Assembly: GCF_000426365.1 (NCBI RefSeq)
Contig: NZ_AUFF01000006.1
Coordinates: forward strand, 119,159 to 183,158
Reading direction: 5' to 3'
Source: Arenimonas composti TR7-09 = DSM 18010
GTDB taxonomy: Bacteria; Pseudomonadota; Gammaproteobacteria; Xanthomonadales; Xanthomonadaceae
DNA length: 64,000 nucleotides
Shown here: positions 1 through 8,076 of the stretch, piece after piece
Numbering within the stretch: the first letter of the stretch is position 1
Layout: the number at the start of each line of letters is the position of its first letter
Program-made: the position numbers and the translations under genes
The notes under the pieces: generated by a model
Database searches by the model: none
Told to the model about the DNA's origin: nothing
Seen by the model: only the letters and a program-made list of their open reading frames with translations

Positions 1-2
1 TG

Positions 3-332
3 CTGAACTGGATGGTCCACGGCAGCATCCAGGGCTACCTGTTCTCGAACCAGCTCGTGCGCTCGGCCGAATGGCTGGCCGCGAGCCTCGAGGCCCTCGC
101 CGACTTCCGCGACCTGCACCCGGGCGCCGTGCACCTGATCCGCATGGACCGCGACGCCGGCAAGGCCGAGCAGGCGCTGGAGAAGCTGCTCGAACTGCCG
201 GAACCGCTCGGCGCCCTGTTCGGCCCCGGCGCCCGCTTCCTGCCCGGCCACTGGAAGCACTACCGCGAGGCCTACGCCGACGCCTTCGGCGTGCTCGCGC
301 CGGTGGCGGCGCGGCTCGGCTACCCGGACTGA
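3..332 (+). CDS. Sulfotransferase-like protein, C-terminal part (5' end outside window)
   Basis: The reading frame is open from the left edge and ends at the TGA at 330-332, so only about 109 C-terminal residues are seen. The pattern fits the end of P-loop sulfotransferases: a helix (RSAEWLAASLEALADF), a strand like the usual lysine/arginine-rich segment before the last helices (HLIRMDRDAGKAEQ), a leucine-rich segment (ALEKLLELPEPLG), and a terminal GHWKHYREAYADAF block resembling the family's G-x-W-x-x-Y near the C-terminus. The PAPS-binding loop would lie upstream and cannot be checked. The call is by pattern only; another alpha/beta transferase is possible. A strong terminator follows at once, so this is the last gene of its unit. 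Confidence 0.45.
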   Translation: MNWMVHGSIQGYLFSNQLVRSAEWLAASLEALADFRDLHPGAVHLIRMDRDAGKAEQALEKLLELPEPLGALFGPGARFLPGHWKHYREAYADAFGVLAPVAARLGYPD

Positions 333-359
333 AAAACCGGGGCTTTCGCCCCGGTTTTT
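332..359 (+). terminator. Rho-independent terminator after the sulfotransferase-like gene
   Basis: A perfect stem AAAAACCGGGGC / GCCCCGGTTTTT with a 3-4 base loop begins at the stop codon and ends in a T run. The A run on the left arm means it could also act on reverse-strand transcripts coming out of uppP. Confidence 0.9.
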
Positions 360-548
360 CCAGTAACGAGTGGAGAGTAACGAGTGAATGCCCGCGCTGC
401 GCGCGAAGGGCGTGGCGCTCGACACTACTCCCAACTCGCGCGGCAGCGCGGCAGTCCGGTCTGAAACGAGTGGAGTTCCGAGTGCCGCGTTCCGCTCTTC
501 GCGGAACGCGAGCCGTCACTCGTTACTCGTTACTCTCCCCTCGTTCCT
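359..548. repeat. Intergenic inverted-repeat element, GAGTAACGAGT family (copy 1)
   Basis: The left end reads AGTAACGAGTGGAGAGTAACG and the right end reads GTCACTCGTTACTCGTTAC followed by TCTCC, its reverse complement. The ends enclose about 130 bp that itself holds a small hairpin (TTCCGCTCTTCGCGGAA). The same end sequence recurs at 7519-7645 and 53461-53572. Each copy lies directly after a stop codon. No gene is seen in this 193-bp gap. Confidence 0.75.
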
Positions 549-552
549 CGCC

Positions 553-1350
553 TCACGCTCCCGCCGGCAACCCGAACAACAACGCCGCCCCGAGCCCGAT
601 CCGGTACCAGGCGAACGGCGCGAACGAATGGGTCGAGATCCACTTCAGCAGCCAGCGCACGGTGATCACGCCGGTGATCGCGGCGGCGACGAAGGCGAGC
701 AGCAGGCCGGCCCAGTCCTCGCCGGCCGCATTGCCGTCGAGCACCGCTTCCAGCACCGCGTAGCCGGTCGCCGCGAACATCGTCGGGATGCCGACCAGGA
801 ACACGAATTCCGCCGCCGCCGGTTTGCGGTTCAGGCCGAAGGCCAGGGCCGCGAAGATCGCCGCCGCCGAGCGCGAGGTGCCGGGGAACACGCCGGCGAC
901 GACCTGCGCCAGGCCGACCGCGATCGCGATCTTCCAAGTGATGTCCTCCGACGGCGTGCTGCGGTCGGCGAAGCGCTCTGCGACCAGCATCGCCACGCCG
1001 CCGATCACCAGCGCCCAGGCGATCGGCGTCACCGTTTCCGGCAACTCCCAGCCGAGCAGGCGCACCGGCAGGCCGACGAACGCGGTGACCAGGAAGGCAC
1101 CGGCGATCTTGAACGCGTAGTCGCGTGCGACCGGATCGGAGAACAGGCCCGTGCTCAGCCCCCAGATGCGCCGCCGGTAGACGGTGGTGACCGCGAGGAT
1201 CGCGCCGGCCTGGATCGCGATGTTGAACAGGTCCGAGCGGGCACCGAGCCAGTGCTGGGCGATCAGCAGATGCCCGGTGCTCGAGATCGGCAGGAATTCG
1301 GTGAGGCCTTCGAGGATGCCCAGCAGGAGGGCGGAGAGCAGGTCGTTCAA
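553..1350 (-). CDS. uppP: Undecaprenyl-diphosphatase (UppP/BacA)
   Basis: Integral inner-membrane phosphatase that dephosphorylates undecaprenyl pyrophosphate to recycle the lipid carrier of peptidoglycan and O-antigen synthesis; overexpression gives bacitracin resistance. Both BacA signature blocks are present: EGLTEFLPISSTGH at about residues 14-27 and PGTSRS near residue 170, with hydrophobic helices across the whole length. The TTG at 1350 is chosen because it gives (M)NDLLSALLLGILEGLTEF, which matches the family's short N-terminus and yields 265 residues. An upstream ATG at 1414-1416 would add 22 polar residues not typical of the family. No strong ribosome-binding site is visible for either. 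It runs convergently towards the sulfotransferase-like gene. Confidence 0.93.
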   Translation of the reverse strand: MNDLLSALLLGILEGLTEFLPISSTGHLLIAQHWLGARSDLFNIAIQAGAILAVTTVYRRRIWGLSTGLFSDPVARDYAFKIAGAFLVTAFVGLPVRLLGWELPETVTPIAWALVIGGVAMLVAERFADRSTPSEDITWKIAIAVGLAQVVAGVFPGTSRSAAAIFAALAFGLNRKPAAAEFVFLVGIPTMFAATGYAVLEAVLDGNAAGEDWAGLLLAFVAAAITGVITVRWLLKWISTHSFAPFAWYRIGLGAALLFGLPAGA

Positions 1351-1416
1351 GGGGAATCCGTGGTCGCCCGGGAGCCGTGAAGGATAGCCGCTGCGCGACA
1401 CCCAAGCCCCCGCCAT

Positions 1417-1554
1417 CCCCTTGCTTGCTACTTGCTACTTCCTATCCCCTACTTGCCTTCTGAGAATCCCCAAAAAAGGGATAAGACCTCCCAAGAAAGG
1501 GGATTCCCCGAACCGACCGAACGAATAATCAAGGACTTACGGCATCGTTCCCGC
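1417..1554. promoter_or_regulatory. glnA upstream region with inverted repeat
   Basis: The gap between divergent uppP and glnA contains a pyrimidine-rich degenerate repeat (CTTGCTACTTGCTACTTCC, about 1424-1442) and an inverted repeat GAATCCCC (1464-1471) / GGGGATTC (1499-1506) spanning 43 bp. An activator of a sigma-54 promoter would be expected to bind 60-150 bp upstream of the start site, which is where this repeat lies, but it does not match the usual NtrC site (TGCACC-N5-GGTGCA). Its role is unknown. Confidence 0.4.
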
Positions 1555-1571
1555 TGGCACGCCCCTTGCAG
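1555..1571 (+). promoter_or_regulatory. Sigma-54 promoter of glnA
   Basis: TGGCACG at 1555-1561, four bases, then TTGCA at 1566-1570. This matches the RpoN consensus exactly, with GG (1556-1557) and GC (1568-1569) separated by 10 bases. The inferred transcription start is near 1581, leaving about 30 bp of leader before the GGAG and ATG of glnA. It implies activation by NtrC under nitrogen limitation. Confidence 0.9.
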
Positions 1572-1610
1572 AAACCCGACGTCCCCCAACCTCCGCCGGA
1601 GTTTCCTGCC

Positions 1611-3020
1611 ATGTCGTACGAGCACATCGAGAAGCTGATCAAGGACAACAACATCGAGTTCGTGGACCTGCGCTTCGCCGACATCCGCGGCGTGCAGCAC
1701 CACGTGACCTTCCCGGTGTCGATCATCGAGCCCGCCCTGTTCGAGGACGGCAAGATGTTCGACGGCTCGTCGATCTCCGGCTGGAAGGGCATCAACGAGT
1801 CCGACATGGTCCTGCTGCCGGATCCGGACACCGCGGTCGTCGATCCGTTCACCGCCGATCCGACCCTGATCCTGACCTGTGACATCCTCGACCCGGCGAC
1901 GATGCAGGGCTACGCCCGCGACCCGCGCGGCATCGCCAAGCGCGCCGAGGCCTTCCTGAAGGCGTCGGGCATCGCCGACCAGGCCTTCTTCGGTCCGGAG
2001 CCCGAGTTCTTCATCTTCGATTCCGTGCGCTGGAACAACGAGCAGGGCAGCACCTTCTTCGAGGTCGATTCCGAGGAAGCGCACTGGAACAGCAAGAAGG
2101 AATACAACGGCGGCAACACCGGCTACCGCCCGGGCCTGAAGGGCGGCTATTTCCCGGTCGCGCCGGTCGACTCGCTGCACGACATCCGCGCCGAGATGTG
2201 CAAGCTGCTCGCGGCCGCCGGCATCGAGGTCGAGGTGCACCACCACGAGGTCGCCAATGCCGGCCAGTGCGAGATCGGCGTCAAGTTCAATTCGCTGGTC
2301 AAGAAGGCCGACGAGCTGCTGACGCTGAAGTACATCGTCAAGAACGTCGCCCACCGCAACGGCAAGACCGCGACCTTCATGCCGAAGCCGCTCGTCGGCG
2401 ACAACGGCAGCGGCATGCACGTGCACCAGTCGCTGGCCAAGGGCGGCGTGAACCTGTTCTCCGGTGACGGCTACGGCGGCCTGAGCCAGACGGCGCTGTG
2501 GTACATCGGCGGCATCTTCAGGCACGCCCGCGCGATCAACGCATTCGCCAACTCGACGACGAATTCGTACAAGCGCCTGGTGCCGGGCTTCGAGGCGCCG
2601 GTGATGCTGGCCTACTCGGCGCGCAATCGCTCGGCGAGCTGCCGCATCCCCTACGTGTCGAACCCGAAGGCGCGCCGCATCGAGATCCGCTTCCCCGACC
2701 CGATGCAGTCCGGCTACCTGACCTTCACCGCGCTGCTGATGGCCGGCCTCGACGGCATCAAGAACAAGATCGATCCGGGTGCCCCGAGCGACAAGGACCT
2801 GTACGACCTGCCGCCGGAAGAGGAGAAGAACATCCCGACCGTCTGCCACAGCCTCGACCAGTCCCTGGAAGCCCTCGACAAGGACCGCGAGTTCCTGAAG
2901 GCCGGCGGCGTCATGAGCGACGACTTCATCGACGGCTACATCGCGCTGAAGATGCAGGAGGTGACGAAGTTCCGCGCCGCCACCCACCCGCTCGAATACG
3001 CCATGTACTACGCCATCTGA
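1611..3020 (+). CDS. glnA: Glutamine synthetase type I
   Basis: ATP-dependent synthesis of glutamine from glutamate and ammonia; cytosolic dodecamer. The product is 469 residues, the exact length usual for GSI-beta. The N-terminal beta-grasp ([11 protein letters not shown]), the ATP-binding segments ([20 protein letters not shown]) and the adenylylation loop [10 protein letters not shown] are present, so the enzyme should be controlled by GlnE adenylylation. The ATG at 1611 is preceded by GGAG at 1598-1601 and by the sigma-54 promoter. An in-frame TTG at 1566 is rejected because it overlaps the -12 element of that promoter. Confidence 0.98.
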   Translation: MSYEHIEKLIKDNNIEFVDLRFADIRGVQHHVTFPVSIIEPALFEDGKMFDGSSISGWKGINESDMVLLPDPDTAVVDPFTADPTLILTCDILDPATMQGYARDPRGIAKRAEAFLKASGIADQAFFGPEPEFFIFDSVRWNNEQGSTFFEVDSEEAHWNSKKEYNGGNTGYRPGLKGGYFPVAPVDSLHDIRAEMCKLLAAAGIEVEVHHHEVANAGQCEIGVKFNSLVKKADELLTLKYIVKNVAHRNGKTATFMPKPLVGDNGSGMHVHQSLAKGGVNLFSGDGYGGLSQTALWYIGGIFRHARAINAFANSTTNSYKRLVPGFEAPVMLAYSARNRSASCRIPYVSNPKARRIEIRFPDPMQSGYLTFTALLMAGLDGIKNKIDPGAPSDKDLYDLPPEEEKNIPTVCHSLDQSLEALDKDREFLKAGGVMSDDFIDGYIALKMQEVTKFRAATHPLEYAMYYAI

Positions 3021-3044
3021 CCCGCCCCCCCCCACCCCCCGACC

Positions 3045-3079
3045 GTAGGAGCGCCTTCAGGCGCGATCTCAGGCGCGAT
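3045..3079. repeat. REP palindrome (GTAGGAGCGCCTTCAGGCGCGAT) with partial second copy
   Basis: One full unit, GTAGGAGCGCC-TTCA-GGCGCGAT, at 3045-3067, followed by a partial TCAGGCGCGATC. It follows a C-rich tract after the glnA stop. The same unit recurs in the ligase gene, after the M16 peptidase gene and, with a GCGGCTTCAGCCGC core, at 63655-63842. Confidence 0.85.
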
Positions 3080-3091
3080 CCCCGCCCCACC

Positions 3092-3125
3092 GACGGCCCG
3101 GCACCCCCGGGCCGTCCCCGTTTTT
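3092..3125 (+). terminator. Rho-independent terminator downstream of glnA
   Basis: Stem GACGGCCCGG / CCGGGCCGTC followed by CCCG and a run of five T. It lies about 70 bp after the glnA stop, beyond the REP unit. Confidence 0.85.
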
Positions 3126-3213
3126 CTCGTGCCGCCGCGGCGCACGACGCCCCGCACGCCGTTGCCCGATACGCCCGCCACCCCTAGGCTCTGGCCGATA
3201 CCAGGGGGGAAAC

Positions 3214-4584
3214 ATGAAAACTCTCGGCCGCATCCTGCTGCGCGTGCTGGTCATCATCCTCGTACTGCTGGCGCTGGCCTGGATGGGTGTCGCCGCGCTG
3301 CGCTGGCAGGTGCTCGACGAACACGCCTACGCGGCACTGACGCGGATGTCGGAAGACACGCCGGTGCCGCCCGGGGAGAACGGCTATGCGGCGCTGATGC
3401 TGGCCGATTACGAGACCGGCGATCTCGATGCCGCCGGCGCCGAAGCCGCGCTGGCCGCCGACGTGGCGCGGTTCGCCGACTGGTATTCCGGATCCGTCGG
3501 CGCCCTGCAGGCGCATGTCGAGGACGGCGGTCCCGAGCCCGGCGGATTCGAGCCGTTCGCCGACCGCGGCTGGCCGCGTCGACCGGTGCTGGCGCCGAAC
3601 GATGCACGCTTCTGTGGCCTCGGTGGCCAGGGCTGCCTGGCGCAGGTCGCCGCCGACCCGGACGCCGCGCGCGCCGGCCTGCAGGAAGAGGCGAAGCGGC
3701 TGGACGCGATGCGGCGCGTACTCGCCGCGGCGCACATGAGCAATCCCTACCTGCCGACCTGGTCGACGCCGGTGCCGTCCTGGTCGCTGCTGCGCCTGCC
3801 GGTGACCGACGCGGCGCTGGCGGCCGCCGACGGACGGATCGACGAGGCTTATGCGCAGACCTGCGACCTGCTGGCGGCCGCCCGCCGCTTCGACCGCAGT
3901 GCCCGCGGCATCATCGACAAGCGGGTCGCGCAGTCGGCCGCGGAAGGCGCCGCGGCCCTGCTGCTCGACCTGCGCCGTGCGCATCCGCGGCCGGCGCTGC
4001 CCGAAAGCTGCGCGGAAGCGATCGCCGAGGTCGACGCCGCCGAGGCCGGCATCTGCCTGGCGATGAAGGGCGAGTTCCGGATGGGGCAGAACCTCACGAA
4101 CGCCTGGGGCCGGCACGGCAGCTGGCGACCGGACCGGGTCCTCGCCCGCCAGTTGTTGACCGACAGCGCGGTGCGTAATGCCTGGAACGCCCGCGCGATG
4201 GCGCCGTTCTGCGCCGACGACGCCGACACCCGCGCGCTGGCCGGCGAAGTCGCGCGGATGGTGCCGACGCCGGCGGTCGGCAGCACCGAATGCCTGGCCG
4301 CCTACATCGACTGCAGCCTGCTGGCAATCGCGATGCCGGCGATCGACGTGATGGCCGCCGTCGGCGTCGACCACGCCGCGAAGCTGCGCCTGCTGCTGGC
4401 GGCGCAGGCCGTCGCCGACGGTCGCCTCGCGCCGGCCGCCGCTGCCGCCGCGGCGGGCGTGCCCGGGCATCCGGTCGCCTTCGATCCCGCGACCGGCACC
4501 GCCAGCCTCGTGCCGAAGTGGCGGTCCGGGAACGACACGCCGTTCGTCGTCGAGCTCGCCGGCCTGGTGCCGCCGGGAGAGTAA
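3214..4584 (+). CDS. Membrane-anchored hypothetical protein
   Basis: 456 residues, unrecognised. Residues 9-32 form one hydrophobic segment ([21 protein letters not shown]) after a short basic N-terminus, so the protein is probably an inner-membrane anchor with a periplasmic body. The rest is alanine-rich and mostly helical, with scattered cysteines (for example FCGLGGQGC). A C-terminal alanine run is followed by a short beta segment ([19 protein letters not shown]) of the kind found in periplasmic proteins with a terminal carboxylate-facing strand. A purine-rich GGGGGGAAAC precedes the ATG. It stands alone between the glnA terminator and a decayed regulator gene. No function is proposed. Confidence 0.75.
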   Translation: MKTLGRILLRVLVIILVLLALAWMGVAALRWQVLDEHAYAALTRMSEDTPVPPGENGYAALMLADYETGDLDAAGAEAALAADVARFADWYSGSVGALQAHVEDGGPEPGGFEPFADRGWPRRPVLAPNDARFCGLGGQGCLAQVAADPDAARAGLQEEAKRLDAMRRVLAAAHMSNPYLPTWSTPVPSWSLLRLPVTDAALAAADGRIDEAYAQTCDLLAAARRFDRSARGIIDKRVAQSAAEGAAALLLDLRRAHPRPALPESCAEAIAEVDAAEAGICLAMKGEFRMGQNLTNAWGRHGSWRPDRVLARQLLTDSAVRNAWNARAMAPFCADDADTRALAGEVARMVPTPAVGSTECLAAYIDCSLLAIAMPAIDVMAAVGVDHAAKLRLLLAAQAVADGRLAPAAAAAAAGVPGHPVAFDPATGTASLVPKWRSGNDTPFVVELAGLVPPGE

Positions 4585-4646
4585 GCCGCGTTGACGGGCT
4601 GCGCGGGGCGGCCGATCCTGTCGCCCCACGCGCCAACGGAGCCGCC

Positions 4647-5995
4647 GTGTCCGTCCCCCGACCCGTCGCCGGCCGGATCCTGGCCATCGACGATGACCGG
4701 GACCTGCTCGACAACCTCCGCCGCGCCCTCGAGGCCGCCGGCCACCGCGTCACCGTCGCCGACAGCCTGGGCGAAGGCCTGGCGAAGGCGGCCAGCCTGC
4801 CGTTCGACGTCTGCCTGCTCGATCGCGGCCTCGGCCTCGATTCCGGCCTGAGCGCCCTGCCGCGCCTGCGCGAACTGGCGCCACGGTTGCGGGTGGTGAT
4901 GCTGACCGCGCATGCGGTGGTCGAGGACGCGGTCGCCGCGCTCGCCGCCGGTGTCGACGACTACCTGATCAAGCCCTGTCCGCCGGCGCAGCTGCAGCTG
5001 GCGGTCGCGCGCCAGCTGGAGGCGCGGCGCCTGCTCGACCGCATCGCCACGCTCGAGGCCGAACGCGACGACGAACAACCGGCGATCGACAGCGTCGAGC
5101 CGGCGATGGCCGCGCTGCTCGACGCCGCGCGCCGGGTCGCCGCCACCGATGCCAATGTGCTGCTGCTCGGTGAAAGCGGCACCGGCAAGGGCCTGCTCGC
5201 GCGTTCGATCCATGCCTGGAGCCGGCGCGCGGCGGCGCCGCTGGCGACGGTGAACTGCCCGGCGCTGCCGCCGGACCTGCTCGAGAGCGAGCTGTTCGGC
5301 CACGCCCGCGGCGCCTTCACCGGCGCCGCCGCGAGTACGCCCGGCCGGGTCGGCGCCGCCGACGGCGGCAGCCTGTTCCTCGACGAGATCGGCGAACTGC
5401 CGCTGTCGCTGCAGGCCAAGCTGCTGCGCTTCATCGAGGACCGCGAATACGAGCGCGTCGGCGACCCGACCACCCGCCGCGCCGACGTCCGCCCGACCTC
5501 GCGGCGATGGTCGCCGAGGGCAGCTTCCGCGCCGACCTCTACTACCGCCTGAAGGTCGTCGCGCACGCGGCGCACGCGGCCAGCAAGCGGATGCGCCTCG
5601 TGCCGCGGCTCGACCGCAGCCTGCGCCTGCGCGTGCAGCCCGAGGCCTTCGCGCACGTGCTCGGCAACCTGCTGTCGAACGCGCTGAAGTACGCGCCGCC
5701 CGGCAGCGAGGTCGAGGTCGAACTCGAACGTGGCGGCGACGCCGGCGATCGCGCGCTGCTGCGCGTGCTCGACCGCGGCCCCGGCGTCGCCGAAGCGGAC
5801 CGGCCGCGCCTGTTCCGTCGCTTCCAGCCGCTGTCGGCGGCCCCGACCGGCGGCGAGACCGCCACCGGCCTCGGCCTGGCCCTGGCCCGCCAGCGCGCCC
5901 GCACGATGGGCGGTGAGCTGCGCTATGCGCCGCGGGAGGGGGGTGGGGCGGTGTTCTTGCTCGAGCTTCCGGGTGTGGGAGGGGGGTGGGGGTAG
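4647..5995 (+). pseudogene. Decayed chimera: sigma-54-type response regulator joined to histidine-kinase C-terminus
   Basis: The first 301-codon frame (GTG at 4647, GGAG at 4638) has a receiver domain (AIDDDRD, phospho-acceptor near D59, K109) and an AAA+ domain with Walker A GESGTGKG at 175-182, GAFTGA at 222-227 and LFLDEIGE. At about 5490 the expected 'ADVR-(I/V)-(V)AAT-x-R-D-L-A-A-M' is interrupted: about seven codons are replaced by two bases, shifting the frame. In the new frame [18 protein letters not shown] continues the AAA+ domain and then jumps near 5560 straight into a kinase ATPase domain (N-box [27 protein letters not shown]). The end of the AAA+ domain, the HTH and the kinase's sensor and HisKA parts are gone. 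It is best read as a regulator-kinase pair fused by deletion. It is not ntrC, which lies at 29980. Confidence 0.8.
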
Positions 5996-6060
5996 GAAGC
6001 AGGAAACAAGAAACGAAAAACAAGAAATAAGAAATAGAAATAAGAAATAGGAAGTGGGGG
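5996..6060. repeat. Purine-rich degenerate short tandem repeat
   Basis: About 60 bp made of variants of AAGAAAT / AAACAAG / AAATAGG, strongly asymmetric between strands and the most A-rich stretch in the first 30 kb. It follows the kinase remnant. The reverse complement of the tract at 1424-1460 has a similar AGGAAGTAGCAAGTAG character. Confidence 0.6.
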
Positions 6061-6158
6061 TGGGCTGGGACTGGCAGAACGCGAGTCGGATTCGCAGATC
6101 GCGAGCCGTTACGTCTTCACGTCGTGCGCAAGTCATTGATGCGCAAGGGTGCGGTCGG

Positions 6159-6174
6159 TGGCACCGATCCTGCA
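6159..6174 (+). promoter_or_regulatory. Probable sigma-54 promoter upstream of the small ORF and ntrB
   Basis: TGGCAC at 6159-6164, five bases, CTGCA at 6170-6174. The GG and GC dinucleotides are separated by the required 10 bases; only the first T of TTGCA differs from consensus. The predicted start near 6185 lies just before GGAG (6193-6196) and the GTG at 6204. A TGCGCA...GGTGCG-like half-palindrome at about 6140-6153 could bear on activator binding. Confidence 0.7.
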
Positions 6175-6203
6175 CCCCGTCTCCGCCCTTCCGGAGACCG
6201 CCC

Positions 6204-6419
6204 GTGACCTTCGACGACCCCTGCGCCCACGACGACCCCGTCCCGCCCTTGGCGGCGTCCGTCGGCAGCGGCCGGGTGCAGGCCGGGTTGTCGCGCATGG
6301 ATGCGCCGCTGCTGGCGCCGTGGACCTTCTGCCTCCCGACGCCTTCCCCTGTCTGGCGCGAAGACCCGGCCTGGTTCGAGTTCCTGCGCGCCGGTCTCCG
6401 CGAGCGGCGGGGGGATTGA
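6204..6419 (+). CDS. Small hypothetical protein in the ntrB leader transcript
   Basis: 71 residues from a GTG with a well-placed GGAG seven bases upstream. It is the first reading frame after the predicted sigma-54 promoter and is followed 77 bp later by ntrB. The composition is acidic at the start (TFDDPCAHDDP) and ends in a conserved-looking WREDPAWFEFLRAGLRERRGD. No family is recognised. It could equally be a leader ORF or chance; the promoter and ribosome-binding site are the only support. Confidence 0.4.
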   Translation: MTFDDPCAHDDPVPPLAASVGSGRVQAGLSRMDAPLLAPWTFCLPTPSPVWREDPAWFEFLRAGLRERRGD

Positions 6420-6496
6420 GTCCGACCCGGCGGGCTCCGCGTGCCCCCGCGGAGTCCGCCGAAGCTTTCGCCGTCGCGGTCGCCTAGGATCGCGGC

Positions 6497-7534
6497 ATGT
6501 CCGCGCCCGACCCCCTCGACCTGCTCAGCACGCCGATCGCCCGGCTCGACGCCGATGCCCGCCTGCTCACCTGCAATCCCGCCTTCGCCAGCTGGCTGGG
6601 GGTCAGCGCCCGTCGCCTCGGTGGCATGGCGCTCGGCGAACTCGACGCCGAAGGCGACCGCCTCGCCGACGTGCTGGCCCGGCTGCCGGCCGGCGGGGAA
6701 TCGTTGCGGGTGCGCCGCGGCCGCCTGCAGTTCCCCGGCGGCGACGAGCGGTTCGCCGACCTCTGGCTGGCGCGCGAGGAGGACGGCGGCCTGCGCCTGG
6801 AAGCGCATCCGGCCGAGGAATTCCCCGGCGAGGATCCGGCGACCGCGCTGCCGGCGGCGCTCTCGGCGGCCTTGAAGGGGCTGGCGCACGAGGTGCGCAA
6901 TCCGCTCGCCGGCCTGAAGGGCGCCGCCCAGCTGCTCGCGCGCCGGATCGACGGCGACGAGGCCCGCGAGCTGGTCGCGCTGATGGAATCGGAGATCGAC
7001 CGCCTCGCGACCCTGGTCGAGCGCCTGCTGAACCCGGCGCCGCCGCGCGCCTTCGCGGCGATGAACATCCACGCGGCGCTCGAGCGCGTGCGCAAGCTCG
7101 CCGAGGCGGAGGCGGGCTGGTCGGTGAAGCTGGTGCGCGACTTCGATCCCTCGCTGCCCGAATTCGCCGGCGACGCCGACCGCCTGACCCAGGCTTTGTG
7201 GAACCTGGTGCGCAATGCGCTGGAATCCGGCGCCGGCACCGTGCAGCTGCGCACCCGCGCCGAACATCACGTGCTGATCGGTGATGTCGCCCACCGGCTG
7301 GCCGTGCGCGTCGAGATCGTCGACGACGGCCGCGGGGTGCCCGAGGAACTGGCCGAGCGCATTTTCCTGCCGCTGGTGTCCGGCCGCCCCGAAGGCAGCG
7401 GCCTCGGGCTGAGCCTGGCGCAGCAGGTCGCGCGCGAACACGGCGGTTCGCTGGGCTGGCGCTCGCGGCCCGGCCATACGGTGTTTTCGCTGCTCATACC
7501 GGTCGGGGAAGAGCGAGAAACGAGTGGAGAGTAA
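6497..7534 (+). CDS. ntrB: Nitrogen regulation sensor histidine kinase NtrB (GlnL)
   Basis: Cytosolic PAS-type kinase/phosphatase that phosphorylates NtrC when nitrogen is scarce and is held in phosphatase mode by PII. It has 345 residues: a small PAS-like N-domain (residues 5-115), a dimerisation helix with phospho-histidine H131 in LAHEVRNPLAGLKGAAQLL, N-box LWNLVRNALESGA, G1 DDGRGVP and G2 GSGLGLSLAQQV. There is no membrane segment, as usual for NtrB. The last residues (ERETSGE) and the stop codon are supplied by the GAGTAACGAGT repeat that follows. ntrC, normally the next gene, is instead at 29980. Confidence 0.93.
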   Translation: MSAPDPLDLLSTPIARLDADARLLTCNPAFASWLGVSARRLGGMALGELDAEGDRLADVLARLPAGGESLRVRRGRLQFPGGDERFADLWLAREEDGGLRLEAHPAEEFPGEDPATALPAALSAALKGLAHEVRNPLAGLKGAAQLLARRIDGDEARELVALMESEIDRLATLVERLLNPAPPRAFAAMNIHAALERVRKLAEAEAGWSVKLVRDFDPSLPEFAGDADRLTQALWNLVRNALESGAGTVQLRTRAEHHVLIGDVAHRLAVRVEIVDDGRGVPEELAERIFLPLVSGRPEGSGLGLSLAQQVAREHGGSLGWRSRPGHTVFSLLIPVGEERETSGE

Positions 7535-7645
7535 CGAGTAACGAGTGAGGGCTCGCGCTGCGCGCGAAACGCCGAGCGCGCTCCCCACTCGCGCCGAAGG
7601 CGCGGGCGGTCACTCGTTACTCGTTACTCTCCCCTCGTTACTCAG
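7519..7645. repeat. Intergenic inverted-repeat element, GAGTAACGAGT family (copy 2)
   Basis: The left end GGAGAGTAACGAGTAACGAG mirrors the right end CACTCGTTACTCGTTACTCT. The middle (GGCTCGCGCTGCGCGCGAAAC ...) differs from the other copies except for a GCGC-rich motif. It begins inside the last codons of ntrB and supplies its stop. Confidence 0.8.
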
Positions 7646-7701
7646 GGCAGGCTTGCCGGCACGCCGGAGCCGGCGCACGATCCGCCCAAGGGAGACAGGG
7701 G

Positions 7702-8076
7702 ATGACGCAACCGCCCGCCGCCGTCACGCCGGCCGTCGTCGACCTTGCCGTCGACGCGTGGAAGCTCGCGCGCCTGTTCGAGCGAGTGGTCGCGCGGCTC
7801 GATGCCGGCGAGCAGGGGCGCTACGTCAACCAGGCGCGGTTCCTGCTGCGGCGGATCGACGCGACGCTCGAGGCCGCCGGCGCGCGGCTGGTGTCGATCG
7901 AGGGCCAGGTCTTCGAGCCCGGACAGGCGGCGACGCCGTTGAACCTCGCCGACTTCGACGCCGACACGCCACTGGTGGTCGCACAGATGCTCGAGCCGAT
8001 CGTGATGGGACGCGAGGGCGTGCTGCGCATGGGCACGATGCTGCTGCAACCTCGACCGCAGGGGGCTTCGCCATGA
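7702..8076 (+). CDS. GrpE-like protein, predicted nucleotide-exchange partner of the Hsp70-like protein
   Basis: 124 residues, the first gene of the operon, with a GGGAGACAGGGG ribosome-binding region. The N-terminal half is helical (LARLFERVVARLDAGEQGRY); the C-terminal half resembles the GrpE beta head: a Gly-x-x-FEP (IEGQVFEPG), an acidic stretch, then VVAQMLEP...REGVLRMGTMLL, parallel to GrpE's V-x-x-x-x-x-GY...LRPA-V-V. The long GrpE coiled coil is reduced. The stop overlaps the ATG of the Hsp70-like gene (ATGA), implying translational coupling. The GrpE assignment rests on this faint pattern plus position and is an inference. Confidence 0.55.
   Translation: MTQPPAAVTPAVVDLAVDAWKLARLFERVVARLDAGEQGRYVNQARFLLRRIDATLEAAGARLVSIEGQVFEPGQAATPLNLADFDADTPLVVAQMLEPIVMGREGVLRMGTMLLQPRPQGASP

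Noticed and set aside
1566..1610. Longer glnA start (TTG at 1566) giving [15 protein letters not shown]
   Set aside because: This TTG is the -12 box of the sigma-54 promoter, so it would be upstream of the transcription start; the ATG at 1611 fits the family length.
4647..5552. This regulator as the missing ntrC
   Set aside because: Its receiver lacks NtrC-specific sequence, and a full NtrC with GHRQNAATALGIGRN is at 29980.
4961..7588. Long reverse-strand reading frame of 875 codons opposite ntrB and the chimera
   Set aside because: It runs antisense to clear kinase and AAA+ motifs; in high-GC DNA, long mirror frames arise by third-position bias. No motif or ribosome-binding site supports it.
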